A stretch of 64,000 nucleotides of DNA, from NCBI GenBank assembly GCA_016200325.1, contig JACQEZ010000008.1, forward strand, positions 62,001-126,000, in the 5' to 3' direction. Numbering within the stretch: position 1 is the stretch's first letter; every line of letters begins with the position of its first letter. This document shows, piece after piece, positions 16,030 to 23,902 of the stretch. Source of the stretch: Candidatus Manganitrophaceae bacterium (GTDB taxonomy: Bacteria; Nitrospirota; Nitrospiria; SBBL01; Manganitrophaceae). Made by a program: the position numbers and the translations under genes. The notes under the pieces are model-generated. The model saw nothing but the letters and a program-made list of their open reading frames with translations. It made no database searches and was not told where the DNA came from.

Positions 16030-17406
16030 TTGTATCTCAAAATCGTCAATCCTTACGATCAAAAAGTAATTGCGGAGCTTCCCTTCGACGAGGGGAAGAC
16101 GCTCGAAGCGAAAGTCGCCGCCGCGCGCAAGGCGTATGAGCGGTGGCATCGCGTTCCGCTGGAAGAGCGGGCGCATCGGGTCGGGCAGGGGCTGAAGTAC
16201 TTCCGAGACCAGACAGACCAGATCACCCGGGAGATCAGCCATCAGATGGGAAAACCGTTGGCCCAGGCGCACGCCGAGATGAAGACCTTCTTCGCCCGGG
16301 CCGAGTATATGCTCTCAATTGCAAGAGAGACACTCTCCCCTGGAACCCTCCCCTCGAAACCAGGCTTTCACCTTCGGGTCGAACATGCGCCGCTCGGCGT
16401 GATTTACAACATCGCCCCCTGGAATTACCCGCTCCTCACCGCCGTCAACGTTGTCGTTCCGGCGCTCCTTGCCGGGAACAGCGTGCTGTTAAAACACAGC
16501 CCGCTGACGCCGTTCGTCGGCCGACATTTCGAGAATGCCTTCGGCGACCTCGATCCTCCGAGTCTGGTGACCAGCCTGATCTTGACCGATAAACACGCGT
16601 CCCGGCTGGTCGGCGATTCCCGGATTAACTACATCGCTTTTACCGGATCGGTTGCCACCGGAACGAAGGTCTATGAGCAGGCGGCGAAGCATCTCCTCGG
16701 CGTCGGATTGGAGCTCGGAGGAAAAGACCCGGCCTACGTTGCGGCCGATGCCGATCTCGACTTTGCGGCGGAGAACATCGTCGACGGCGCCTGTTACAAT
16801 GCAGGGCAATCGTGCTGCGCCGTGGAGCGGGTCTATGTTCATCGGACGCTTTACAAAGATTTTCTTGCCCGGGCAAAATCGGTGTTGGAGAAATATCAGC
16901 TCGGCGATCCGATCGACGAGAAGACGACGATGGGACCGCTCGCGCGCCGTGAGGCGATTGCTTTTTTAGAGGGCCAAGTCAAAGAGGCGGTCCACCGCGG
17001 GGCGCGGCTTCTTCTCGGCGGCAAGCGCCTGAAGGGAACGAAGGGAAATTTCTTTGAGCCGACGTTGCTCGCCGATGTTCCGAACGAGGCGAAGGTGATG
17101 CAGGAAGAGAGCTTCGGGCCGATCGTGCCGGTCCTCTCGGTTGCCGACGATGCCGAGGCGCTCGCGAAAATGAATGAGAGCCGCTTCGGCCTGACCGCCT
17201 CGGTCTGGACGCGCGACCGGATGCGCGCAGAGCTCTTCGCGCGGGAGTTGGAAGCGGGCACCCTCTTCCAAAATCGATGCGACTACCTGGAGCCCGCCCT
17301 TCCCTGGTCGGGCGCCCGTGAGAGCGGGCTCGGATCGACCCTTTCAACGTACGGCTTCTATCACCTGACCCGACGGAAAGCGATTCATTTCAGAAAAAGG
17401 CCGTAG
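16030..17406 (+). CDS. aldehyde dehydrogenase
   Basis: NAD(P)-dependent aldehyde dehydrogenase, about 458 residues from the TTG start. VIYNIAPWNYP, FTGSVATG, catalytic glutamate in LELGGKDP and catalytic cysteine in GQSCCAVERV are all present, and the C-terminus is normal. I chose the TTG at 16030 because AGGAGGAGAG lies just upstream; an ATG at 16003 would overlap the SDR. As the last gene of the unit it would oxidise the gamma-glutamyl aldehyde formed from the glutamylated amine. Confidence 0.88.
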   Translation: MYLKIVNPYDQKVIAELPFDEGKTLEAKVAAARKAYERWHRVPLEERAHRVGQGLKYFRDQTDQITREISHQMGKPLAQAHAEMKTFFARAEYMLSIARETLSPGTLPSKPGFHLRVEHAPLGVIYNIAPWNYPLLTAVNVVVPALLAGNSVLLKHSPLTPFVGRHFENAFGDLDPPSLVTSLILTDKHASRLVGDSRINYIAFTGSVATGTKVYEQAAKHLLGVGLELGGKDPAYVAADADLDFAAENIVDGACYNAGQSCCAVERVYVHRTLYKDFLARAKSVLEKYQLGDPIDEKTTMGPLARREAIAFLEGQVKEAVHRGARLLLGGKRLKGTKGNFFEPTLLADVPNEAKVMQEESFGPIVPVLSVADDAEALAKMNESRFGLTASVWTRDRMRAELFARELEAGTLFQNRCDYLEPALPWSGARESGLGSTLSTYGFYHLTRRKAIHFRKRP

Positions 17407-17441
17407 CGCCCTTCAGGTTGAAAACCGCGCAGGGCTATTTT
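17404..17441. terminator. terminator-like hairpin
   Basis: GCCCT (17408-17412) and AGGGC (17431-17435) pair, extended by the flanking TAG/CTA across a small bulge, and TATTTT follows. It sits between two converging genes and could end the aldehyde dehydrogenase transcript. The stem is short. Confidence 0.4.
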
Positions 17442-18820
17442 AACTGCCAGAGGTCATTCAACGCCGCCGACGCGCTTGAACCGCCGAACAAGAGTAGCCG
17501 TCCCACCGGAACCGCGGTCGGGAAGGTCCGTGCCGCAGGCCCGCCGCCCGGTCCGTCGGCGGATGAAAAGGTGGTCGCTCCCAAAACGAGCGCGTGAACC
17601 CGGTCATCCGAAGCGGGATTCCCGAACTGACCTCCTCCGAAGACGAGAAATTGGCTCCCATCCCAGAGACCGACCCCGCAACAGCGGGCCGCAGGGGCCG
17701 TCCCGACCGAAGGGGTCAGCTGCTGCCAAGTGGCCGTTGAAAAGGTCGGGTCGAACGTCAGCGTCCAGAGATCGCCGAAAAGAGCGGCGCCTCCAAAACC
17801 GCCGAAGATAATCATCCGTCGGTTTGCCGCATCGTATCCTGCCGCCATGCAACAGCGAGCCGAGGGAGGACCCCCGGAGGGGGTCACCTGCTGCCAGATT
17901 GGAGAGGTCGATGTTTGATGGAGGACCCACACCTCGGATAAAAGGGTCTGGCCCGTCTGCTCAATCCCGCCGAAGACAACCATCGTATCCGCTGCTAAAT
18001 CGTAGACCGCCGAATGTCCCCAGCGATGGGTTGGAGCGGAACCGGCGGAGCGCGAGGTCCAATGAGAACCCGAAGGAACATCCGCATTGGTTAAACCCCA
18101 GAGGTCGTTCGTTAGCTGGTTGCCATTTGAGTCCAGCGCACCGCCGAAAATGACCATCTGATTCCCTTGATCGTTGTAAACAGCTGTATGACCGAGGCGT
18201 TTTGGAGGGAGAGTTGGAGCAAATGATTGGCTCCAGGTCGGAATCGTCCCTGAGGCGTTCTGCAGAATCCAAAGATCATTTTCCGGAGCGCCTGCGACCT
18301 TTCCTCCAAAAACAATCATTCTGTCGGAGGTGGAATCATACACGGCCGTGTGGCTGTCCCGCGCGGGAGGAAGGGAAGAAGGGGAACAGGGTGGCGTAGA
18401 ACAGGTCTCCACTTTGAACCAGGTGCCCGGCATACTGCCGACGACATCGGACGGAAAGCTGGCGCCGGTGCTCAAATCGGAAGTGACCACATAAAAGACC
18501 GGGGTGCCGTTGGTCAGACCGGTATGGTGAAAGGTCGGTTGCACACTCGGAATCTTTGTCCCGGTCGTCACCGTCACGGTCGGCGAGGTAGACCAGTAGA
18601 GCGTAAAGGTCGATGCGGAGGTTCCGGTGCCGGGGGCCATCGTTAAGATATTCTCGCCATTTCCGGCGGCAATCGAAACTGCAGGGGCGCCGGGCAGCCC
18701 CGTCCCTCCCCCTCCGCTGTCATCCGTTGCACCCCCCCCGCCGGCGCATCCGGCGAGAAGGAATATCAATAAGCCGCTTAAAAGAGAGACGCTGATCCGC
18801 TCGGTCGAAATGACTTTCAT
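17435..18820 (-). CDS. kelch-repeat lipoprotein
   Basis: 461 residues. The N-terminus is a lipoprotein signal with lipobox LLAGC followed by a glycine-rich tether (AGGGGATDDSGGGG). Next comes a fibronectin-III-like segment (about 45-130, with VFYVVTSDLSTG), then at least five kelch motifs of the type HTAVYD...MIVFGG: MIVFGGKVA, MVIFGGALD, MVVFGGIEQ, MIIFGGFGG and FLVFGGGQF. It is probably a surface-anchored propeller. A TTG four codons upstream is an alternative start. It is unrelated in detail to the cytoplasmic kelch protein at 6.9 kb. Ligand unknown. Confidence 0.82.
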   Translation of the reverse strand: MKVISTERISVSLLSGLLIFLLAGCAGGGGATDDSGGGGTGLPGAPAVSIAAGNGENILTMAPGTGTSASTFTLYWSTSPTVTVTTGTKIPSVQPTFHHTGLTNGTPVFYVVTSDLSTGASFPSDVVGSMPGTWFKVETCSTPPCSPSSLPPARDSHTAVYDSTSDRMIVFGGKVAGAPENDLWILQNASGTIPTWSQSFAPTLPPKRLGHTAVYNDQGNQMVIFGGALDSNGNQLTNDLWGLTNADVPSGSHWTSRSAGSAPTHRWGHSAVYDLAADTMVVFGGIEQTGQTLLSEVWVLHQTSTSPIWQQVTPSGGPPSARCCMAAGYDAANRRMIIFGGFGGAALFGDLWTLTFDPTFSTATWQQLTPSVGTAPAARCCGVGLWDGSQFLVFGGGQFGNPASDDRVHALVLGATTFSSADGPGGGPAARTFPTAVPVGRLLLFGGSSASAALNDLWQLK

Positions 18821-18990
18821 CGATGATCCCAATGGTTAATTTTAAAAAACCCTCTCATTTTTACCCGATTTCCGAATGAGAATCAAGCCACCCCGAATGG
18901 ATCCCTCCGTTGCTTGCCTCGCTTCTCGGCTTTGCTTTACCATAGAGAGAGAGAACTTCGTTGATTGAAATTTCGAGGCTGGGATAACGT

Positions 18991-20790
18991 ATGGCCCTTC
19001 AGACCGTCCCCAAAATCTCCGATTATGCCGTCATTGGCGACGCGCGTTGCGCGGCGCTGATCTCCAGCACCGGCTCGATCGATTGGCTCTGTCTTCCCCG
19101 TTTCGACAGCCCGTCGGTTTTTAATCGTCTGCTCGATGCGCTGCGAGGCGGTTATTTCTCGATCCGTCCGACCCGCGGCTTCGCCGCCGACCAACGTTAT
19201 ATCAAAGACACGAATTTATTGATGACCGACTTTTATACCCAAAGCGGGCTTGTCCGGGTCACCGACTTCATGCCGGTCCTCACGGAGGAGGAGAAGCGGG
19301 AGATCATGATCCCGTTTCGAAGCATCGTTCGGATTGTCGAAGGGATCGATGGAAGCGCCGAGATGGCGGTCGACTGTCTGCCGCGTCCGGCCGACGGTCA
19401 ATATATTCCGATCTTCAAACGCCGAGGCCGGGAAGGATACTTCTCCAATATCGACGGCGGGCTCTTTCACCTCGCTTCCACCATTCCGCTGGAGATGACG
19501 CGGGAGCGGCTGTCGGGGAAATTCACGGTTCGGGCCGGCGAGCGATTTATCTTTTGGCTCGCCTACTCGAAAGATGGGCCGGCGGTCTACCCGCGTCCCG
19601 ATGATCGGGTGGAAGAGCTGAAGGAGCGCTCGATCCGGTATTGGCGTGCTTGGTCGCACCGCTCTCATTACCGCGGACCCCATCGAGACGCCGTCGTCCG
19701 AAGCGCGCTCACCTTAAAGCTCCTCTCGTTCGCCCCTTCGAACGCCATCGTCGCGGCGGCGACCTCGTCGTTGCCGGAGGCGATCGGCTTTAATCGAAAT
19801 TGGGATTATCGCTACTGCTGGTTGCGGGATGCCTCCTACACCGCCCAGCTCTTCTTCCGACTCGGCTATCACGAGGAGGCAGCCGGATTCGTTCAATGGC
19901 TGATGAATGCAACCCGGCTGACCCAGCCGGCGTTAAAGGTGGTTTATGATATTTACGGCCGGCTCGGCATTCCCCAAAGTGAGGTCAACTACCTGGAAGG
20001 CTATTGGGGCTCCCGACCGGTCCATGTCGGGAACAATGCGCAATCACAGTACCAGTTGGATATCTATGGCGAGGTGATGGATGCCCTTTGGCTCTATGCA
20101 GATCATGGCTATCCGCTCGATCGAGAGATGCGGAAAAGCTTCTGCGGCATGGCCGATTATGTCGCCGACCATTGGACCTATCCCGATCATGGCATCTGGG
20201 AAATCCCCGGGCCGCGGCGGCACTATGTTCACTCCAAAGTCCTCTGCTGGACGGCACTCGACCGCGCCTCTCAACTGGCCCGGAAACTCGGCATGACCGG
20301 CAACCTGCGGCGCTGGGAGCGGGTCGCGCTGCAGATTCAGGAGGTGATCTTCAACGAAGGGTTTAATCCCTCTCTCGGCAGTTTCACACAAACGCTCGGA
20401 GGGGTGGCGCTCGATGCGACCGCCTTTATTTTTCCGCTGGTGGGCTTTATCGACCCCAAGGACTCTCGGCTGGCAACCACGATCGCCGCCCTCGAGAAAG
20501 ACCTCGCCTCGGACGATCTGGTTTACCGATACCGAATGGATGACGGACTGCAAGGAAATGAGGGAACCTTCGTTGCCTGCGCCTTTTGGCGGGTCGAGGC
20601 GCTCTGCTTGGCCGGCCGCCGCGCCGAAGCGGTGGCGCTCTTCGATCGCCTCAGCCGCCGGGCCAACCATGCCGGCCTCTACTCGGAAGAGATCCGAGAA
20701 GACGGCCTCTTCCTCGGCAACATTCCCCAAGCGCTCTCACACCTCTCCCACATCGGCGCGGCGCTGAGGCTGAGCGGTTACCACCTGTAA
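18991..20790 (+). CDS. glycoside hydrolase family 15 protein
   Basis: Glucoamylase / trehalase-like inverting glycosidase, 599 residues, the usual length of the bacterial intracellular form. The N-terminal beta-sandwich starts with ISDYAVIGDARCAALIS and GSIDWLCLPRFDSPSVF, both hallmark segments. The (alpha/alpha)6 barrel holds NRNWDYRYCWLRDASYT. No signal peptide is present, so it acts in the cytoplasm, probably on trehalose, maltodextrin or glycogen-derived glucans; family members of this shape include bacterial trehalases. Its 3' end overlaps the converging gene by 13 bases. Confidence 0.9.
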   Translation: MALQTVPKISDYAVIGDARCAALISSTGSIDWLCLPRFDSPSVFNRLLDALRGGYFSIRPTRGFAADQRYIKDTNLLMTDFYTQSGLVRVTDFMPVLTEEEKREIMIPFRSIVRIVEGIDGSAEMAVDCLPRPADGQYIPIFKRRGREGYFSNIDGGLFHLASTIPLEMTRERLSGKFTVRAGERFIFWLAYSKDGPAVYPRPDDRVEELKERSIRYWRAWSHRSHYRGPHRDAVVRSALTLKLLSFAPSNAIVAAATSSLPEAIGFNRNWDYRYCWLRDASYTAQLFFRLGYHEEAAGFVQWLMNATRLTQPALKVVYDIYGRLGIPQSEVNYLEGYWGSRPVHVGNNAQSQYQLDIYGEVMDALWLYADHGYPLDREMRKSFCGMADYVADHWTYPDHGIWEIPGPRRHYVHSKVLCWTALDRASQLARKLGMTGNLRRWERVALQIQEVIFNEGFNPSLGSFTQTLGGVALDATAFIFPLVGFIDPKDSRLATTIAALEKDLASDDLVYRYRMDDGLQGNEGTFVACAFWRVEALCLAGRRAEAVALFDRLSRRANHAGLYSEEIREDGLFLGNIPQALSHLSHIGAALRLSGYHL

Positions 20791-21251
20791 AAGAAGCCAA
20801 GCACCAGACCAAAAGCAAGATGAGCGAGCATCGATACGATCGGGGTTTGATAGCCGTAATTCAGCGCGAGAAAGCCAGGCGGCTCCAAGAGACGGGTCGG
20901 CGTCGGACCCCAAAAATCCGAGGCCATTCGAGGATGCCCTCCCGGTAAGAGCGGAAGGGCGACGATCAAGACAAACGCGCCATGGGCGAGCCCCATGAGC
21001 GCTCCGAGCCACCAGGAGGCGAAACCGAAGGCATGAAAAAACACGGCGTAAAGAATCGAAATGAAGAGGCCATTCATAAAATGTAAGATCGATCCGATGA
21101 CCTTGGCAAGATCGCGATCCGGGGTGAAGATTGTCCCCAGCATGAATGGAATATCCATTCGAGTATAACGCAACCCTTCCGCCGCGCGCATAATCGTCGT
21201 CAGCAAACCGGTCGCCAATAGCCCCCATAGGAGAATGCCATGCCAGTTCAT
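20778..21251 (-). CDS. small integral membrane protein
   Basis: 157 residues with four predicted membrane segments (about 4-22, 45-65, 70-92 and a C-terminal AHLAFGLVLGFFY). The start follows TAGGAG; a TTG six codons earlier is an alternative. A conserved-looking hydrophilic stretch, LLPGGHPRMASDFWGP, lies between segments three and four. I do not recognise a function. It faces the GH15 gene tail to tail. Confidence 0.65.
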   Translation of the reverse strand: MNWHGILLWGLLATGLLTTIMRAAEGLRYTRMDIPFMLGTIFTPDRDLAKVIGSILHFMNGLFISILYAVFFHAFGFASWWLGALMGLAHGAFVLIVALPLLPGGHPRMASDFWGPTPTRLLEPPGFLALNYGYQTPIVSMLAHLAFGLVLGFFYRW

Positions 21252-21316
21252 ATTCGCTCCTATCTTCAATTTTACAGAAAGGAGCTTCCCGAGGGCAACC
21301 GGGCTGGAATAAAGGC

Positions 21317-21357
21317 GGGGCTCAGGACCGGTCGAAGATCACCCGATCCTGAGCCCC
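21317..21357. terminator. 11-bp hairpin terminator
   Basis: GGGGCTCAGGA (21317-21327) pairs perfectly with TCCTGAGCCCC (21347-21357). On the minus strand CGCCTTTATT follows the stem, so it probably ends the transcript of the alcohol dehydrogenase at 21387-22610. Confidence 0.65.
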
Positions 21358-21386
21358 TTCCTCAATTCTGTTTTATGCGGTCGTAT

Positions 21387-22610
21387 TTATTCCATTGTGC
21401 CGACCGGCTCAAGCATCACTTTCACCCACCCCGGCTCTCTTTTATCGAATGCCTTGTAGGCATCGAGAACCGAATCGAGCGGCTCGTGCTGCGTGAGGAC
21501 CTGGGTCGGATCGATCACGCCGGTCAAGATCAGATCAATCAGCTTGGGAATGTAGGTGCGATGGTTACAGTTTCCCATGTTGATTGTTAAGTTTTTATTC
21601 ATCGCTTTTCCGATCGGGAAAAACCGATCTGTCGGAGGATAAACCCCGATGATCGAAACGGTCCCTGCCTTCGCCACCACCTCGACCGCCCATTGGGAGA
21701 CGGCGGAAGGGGCGTCGCCCGGATGCCAATTGTCCCCCTGCGGTTGGGTTTGCGGCGCAATCTGCTGGACCTCCTGTTGAAATTGTTTTTCCATCTGTTT
21801 GAACTGCTCCGAGGCCGGTCCTTGATTCGGCTGCGAGGCGTCGACGCCGACCGCATCGATCGCCCGGTCGACCCCGATGCCGCCGGTGAGCCGGCGAATC
21901 GCCTCAATCGGATCTTCCTGGTTGTAATCGATCGTCATCGCCCCCTGCGCACGGGCCATCTCCAGACGGGACGGAATGGTATCGATCGCAAAGACCAACC
22001 CTGCGTCGAGGAGCTTGGCGCTTGCGATTACGAATTGTCCGACCGGACCGCAGCCGAAAACGGCGACGGTGTCCCCGGGCAGAATCTCCGCCAGCTCCGC
22101 GCCGAAATAACCGGTCGGGAAGATGTCCGACAGCAGAATCGCCTCATCGTCGGTCAAGCCGTCCGGAGCCAGGATGAGGCTCGAAGCGGCGAAGGGAATC
22201 CGCGCCTTTTCCGCCTGGAGTCCATTGAACGGACCGGTCTCGGCCGGCCCGCCGTAGAAAGCGGTTCCCGCCGTCGGCCCGTTGGGATTGGCGTTGTCGC
22301 ACTGCGCGGTATATCCCACCCGGCAGTAAGTGCAATAGCCGCAGCAGATGGTGGAGGGGATGATCACCCGGTCGCCGATGTTGAAATTGCGGACGTCCGG
22401 TCCGAGCGCTTCAATGATGCCGACCCCTTCGTGCCCCAAAATCGTTCCCGGCTTCATCCCCGGCAGCGTTCCCCGGATCATATGCAAGTCGGTCCCGCAG
22501 ATCGCACTGGCGATGATCCGGACCACGGCATCATTCGGTTTCTCGATCCGGGGATCGGGAACCTCTTCTAAACGAATATCACCCACGTTGTGAAAAACAA
22601 CCGCTTTCAT
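21387..22610 (-). CDS. zinc-dependent alcohol dehydrogenase with Q-rich insert
   Basis: Medium-chain dehydrogenase, 407 residues. Catalytic zinc ligands are C38 and the HE pair 60-61; the structural-zinc cysteines lie in CCGYCTYCRVGYTAQC; the NAD motif is GCGPVG. It belongs to the glutathione-independent formaldehyde dehydrogenase-like branch, whose members carry a variable insert before the GGTVSI-like strand. Here that insert (about residues 258-300) is rich in Gln and Pro (EQFKQMEKQFQQEVQQ). The enzyme probably oxidises or dismutates a small aldehyde or alcohol. Direct and inverted repeats lie directly upstream. Confidence 0.88.
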   Translation of the reverse strand: MKAVVFHNVGDIRLEEVPDPRIEKPNDAVVRIIASAICGTDLHMIRGTLPGMKPGTILGHEGVGIIEALGPDVRNFNIGDRVIIPSTICCGYCTYCRVGYTAQCDNANPNGPTAGTAFYGGPAETGPFNGLQAEKARIPFAASSLILAPDGLTDDEAILLSDIFPTGYFGAELAEILPGDTVAVFGCGPVGQFVIASAKLLDAGLVFAIDTIPSRLEMARAQGAMTIDYNQEDPIEAIRRLTGGIGVDRAIDAVGVDASQPNQGPASEQFKQMEKQFQQEVQQIAPQTQPQGDNWHPGDAPSAVSQWAVEVVAKAGTVSIIGVYPPTDRFFPIGKAMNKNLTINMGNCNHRTYIPKLIDLILTGVIDPTQVLTQHEPLDSVLDAYKAFDKREPGWVKVMLEPVGTME

Positions 22611-22625
22611 ATCGCCTCCTTTATG

Positions 22626-22658
22626 ATTAAGACGCTCCTCATAATTAAGACCCTTCTC
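22626..22658. repeat. tandem 15-bp repeat upstream of adh
   Basis: ATTAAGACGCTCCTC (22626-22640) and ATTAAGACCCTTCTC (22644-22658) match at 13 of 15 positions with an 18-base period. They lie 16-48 bases upstream of the adh start codon, a position suited to a regulator binding two turns of the helix. Confidence 0.5.
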
Positions 22659-22674
22659 GGTTTAAGCTCTTCAT

Positions 22675-22699
22675 CGAAGAATACCGTTTCGATTCTTCG
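22675..22699. promoter_or_regulatory. inverted repeat, possible operator
   Basis: CGAAGAAT and ATTCTTCG form a perfect 8-bp inverted repeat with a 9-base centre, midway between the divergent adh and hydroxyacid dehydrogenase genes. It fits a dimeric repressor site by shape only. Confidence 0.4.
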
Positions 22700-22759
22700 G
22701 CTGTCTATTTTACCGAAGAGAGTAATCCAACCGAGTAGGACCCGGTTTGCAGATTCAGA

Positions 22760-22788
22760 TTGTCAACCGATTTTTGATCTGGTATAGA
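22760..22788 (+). promoter_or_regulatory. extended -10 sigma70 promoter
   Basis: TTGTCA (22760-22765), 17-base spacer, TATAGA (22783-22788) preceded by TGG, an extended -10 element. Transcription would begin near 22795, which rules out start codons further left and supports the ATG at 22816. Confidence 0.65.
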
Positions 22789-22815
22789 TGTGTCAAGGCG
22801 GAGCCGAGGGGATCG

Positions 22816-23721
22816 ATGAAGGTTGCATTTTTAGGGTTGGGCATTATGGGGAGCCGAATGGCCGAGCGGCTGATCGGCGCCGGCTTTGAACTAACCGTCT
22901 GGAACCGGACGCCGGGGAAAACCGAGGGGCTCAAAGCACTGGGGGCAAAAGAAGCGGTTTCACCCTGGGAAGCTGGAGCTGAAGCGGATGTGGCGATCAC
23001 CATGCTCGCCGATCCCGCTTCGGTCGAAGCGGTCGCCCTTTCTAAAAAGGGTCTGCTCGAGGGCTTAAAAAAAGGAGCGCTCTATATCGACATGACGACG
23101 GTCTCCCCGGAGACGTCGAGGAAACTCGGCGCCGCCTGTCTGGAACGGGGAGTCGCCTTCCTCGATGCGCCGGTCACCGGCAGCAAGCCGGCGGCGGCCT
23201 CCGGTGAGCTGGTCCTCATGGTCGGAGGGGAGGCGGCGGTCCTGGAGCGGGCCCGGCCGGTGTTGCAGCCGATGTCGAAGAAGATCGTTTACATGGGGCC
23301 GGTCGGTCAAGGATCCCGGATGAAGCTGATCAACAATCTGTCGATGGCCGGAGCGATGGCAACGTTCTTTGAAGGGCTCACCCTCGGACAACGGGGCGGT
23401 CTCGCCCCAGAAGCGGTGCTGGAAGTCCTGACATCGGGCGCGCTCGCCTCACCCTTGTTGCGGCTGAAAGGAGAAGCGGTCTTAAAGGAAAACTTCGAGC
23501 CGCTATTTTCTTTAAAGCATATGGCGAAAGATGTTCGGCTCGCTGTCGAAGAATCGGAGCGGGAGCGGTTTGATGCGCCGCTCTCTCATCTTCTCGATCG
23601 CCTCTTTCAATCGGCGCTGGAAGCCGGTCTGGGAGAGGAAGATTACACGGCGCTGATCAAGCTTTTCAATTTCAACGGTAAAAAGAAGGGAACCATCCTG
23701 GATGGGAGTATACCGCAGTAA
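22816..23721 (+). CDS. beta-hydroxyacid dehydrogenase family protein
   Basis: NAD(P)-dependent 3-hydroxyisobutyrate / tartronate semialdehyde / succinic semialdehyde reductase family, 301 residues. N-terminal Rossmann motif GLGIMGSRMA, NRTPGK after strand two (Arg favours NADPH), the substrate motif FLDAPVTGSKPAA and catalytic lysine in GSRMKLINN are present. GAGGGG precedes the start. The NRT motif and sequence suggest a GLYR-type reductase of glyoxylate or succinic semialdehyde, but the substrate is not certain. Confidence 0.88.
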   Translation: MKVAFLGLGIMGSRMAERLIGAGFELTVWNRTPGKTEGLKALGAKEAVSPWEAGAEADVAITMLADPASVEAVALSKKGLLEGLKKGALYIDMTTVSPETSRKLGAACLERGVAFLDAPVTGSKPAAASGELVLMVGGEAAVLERARPVLQPMSKKIVYMGPVGQGSRMKLINNLSMAGAMATFFEGLTLGQRGGLAPEAVLEVLTSGALASPLLRLKGEAVLKENFEPLFSLKHMAKDVRLAVEESERERFDAPLSHLLDRLFQSALEAGLGEEDYTALIKLFNFNGKKKGTILDGSIPQ

Positions 23722-23841
23722 TGAACTGCGCCATCCGATGCATCTACGTATTTTGTCCAAGAAGCCGGTTTCATCGTTCGACTGAGTGATCGGACACCAA
23801 TACGATCAATTGAAAAGCCGAGATCCATGGTCATTAATTTA

Positions 23842-23871
23842 TTGTCGTTTCCATTGAAAGTGTGGTATATT
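23842..23871 (+). promoter_or_regulatory. extended -10 sigma70 promoter
   Basis: TTGTCG (23842-23847), 18-base spacer, TATATT (23866-23871) preceded by TGTGG. It faces the GAF-ANTAR gene, whose start is 32 bases downstream. Confidence 0.55.
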
Positions 23872-23902
23872 TCACGGCTTAGTTAAGGAAGAAGGATATC
23901 GC

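Noticed and set aside
22626-22658. Direct repeats as part of a CRISPR array
   Set aside because: Only two imperfect 15-base units separated by 3 bases; too short and no spacers.
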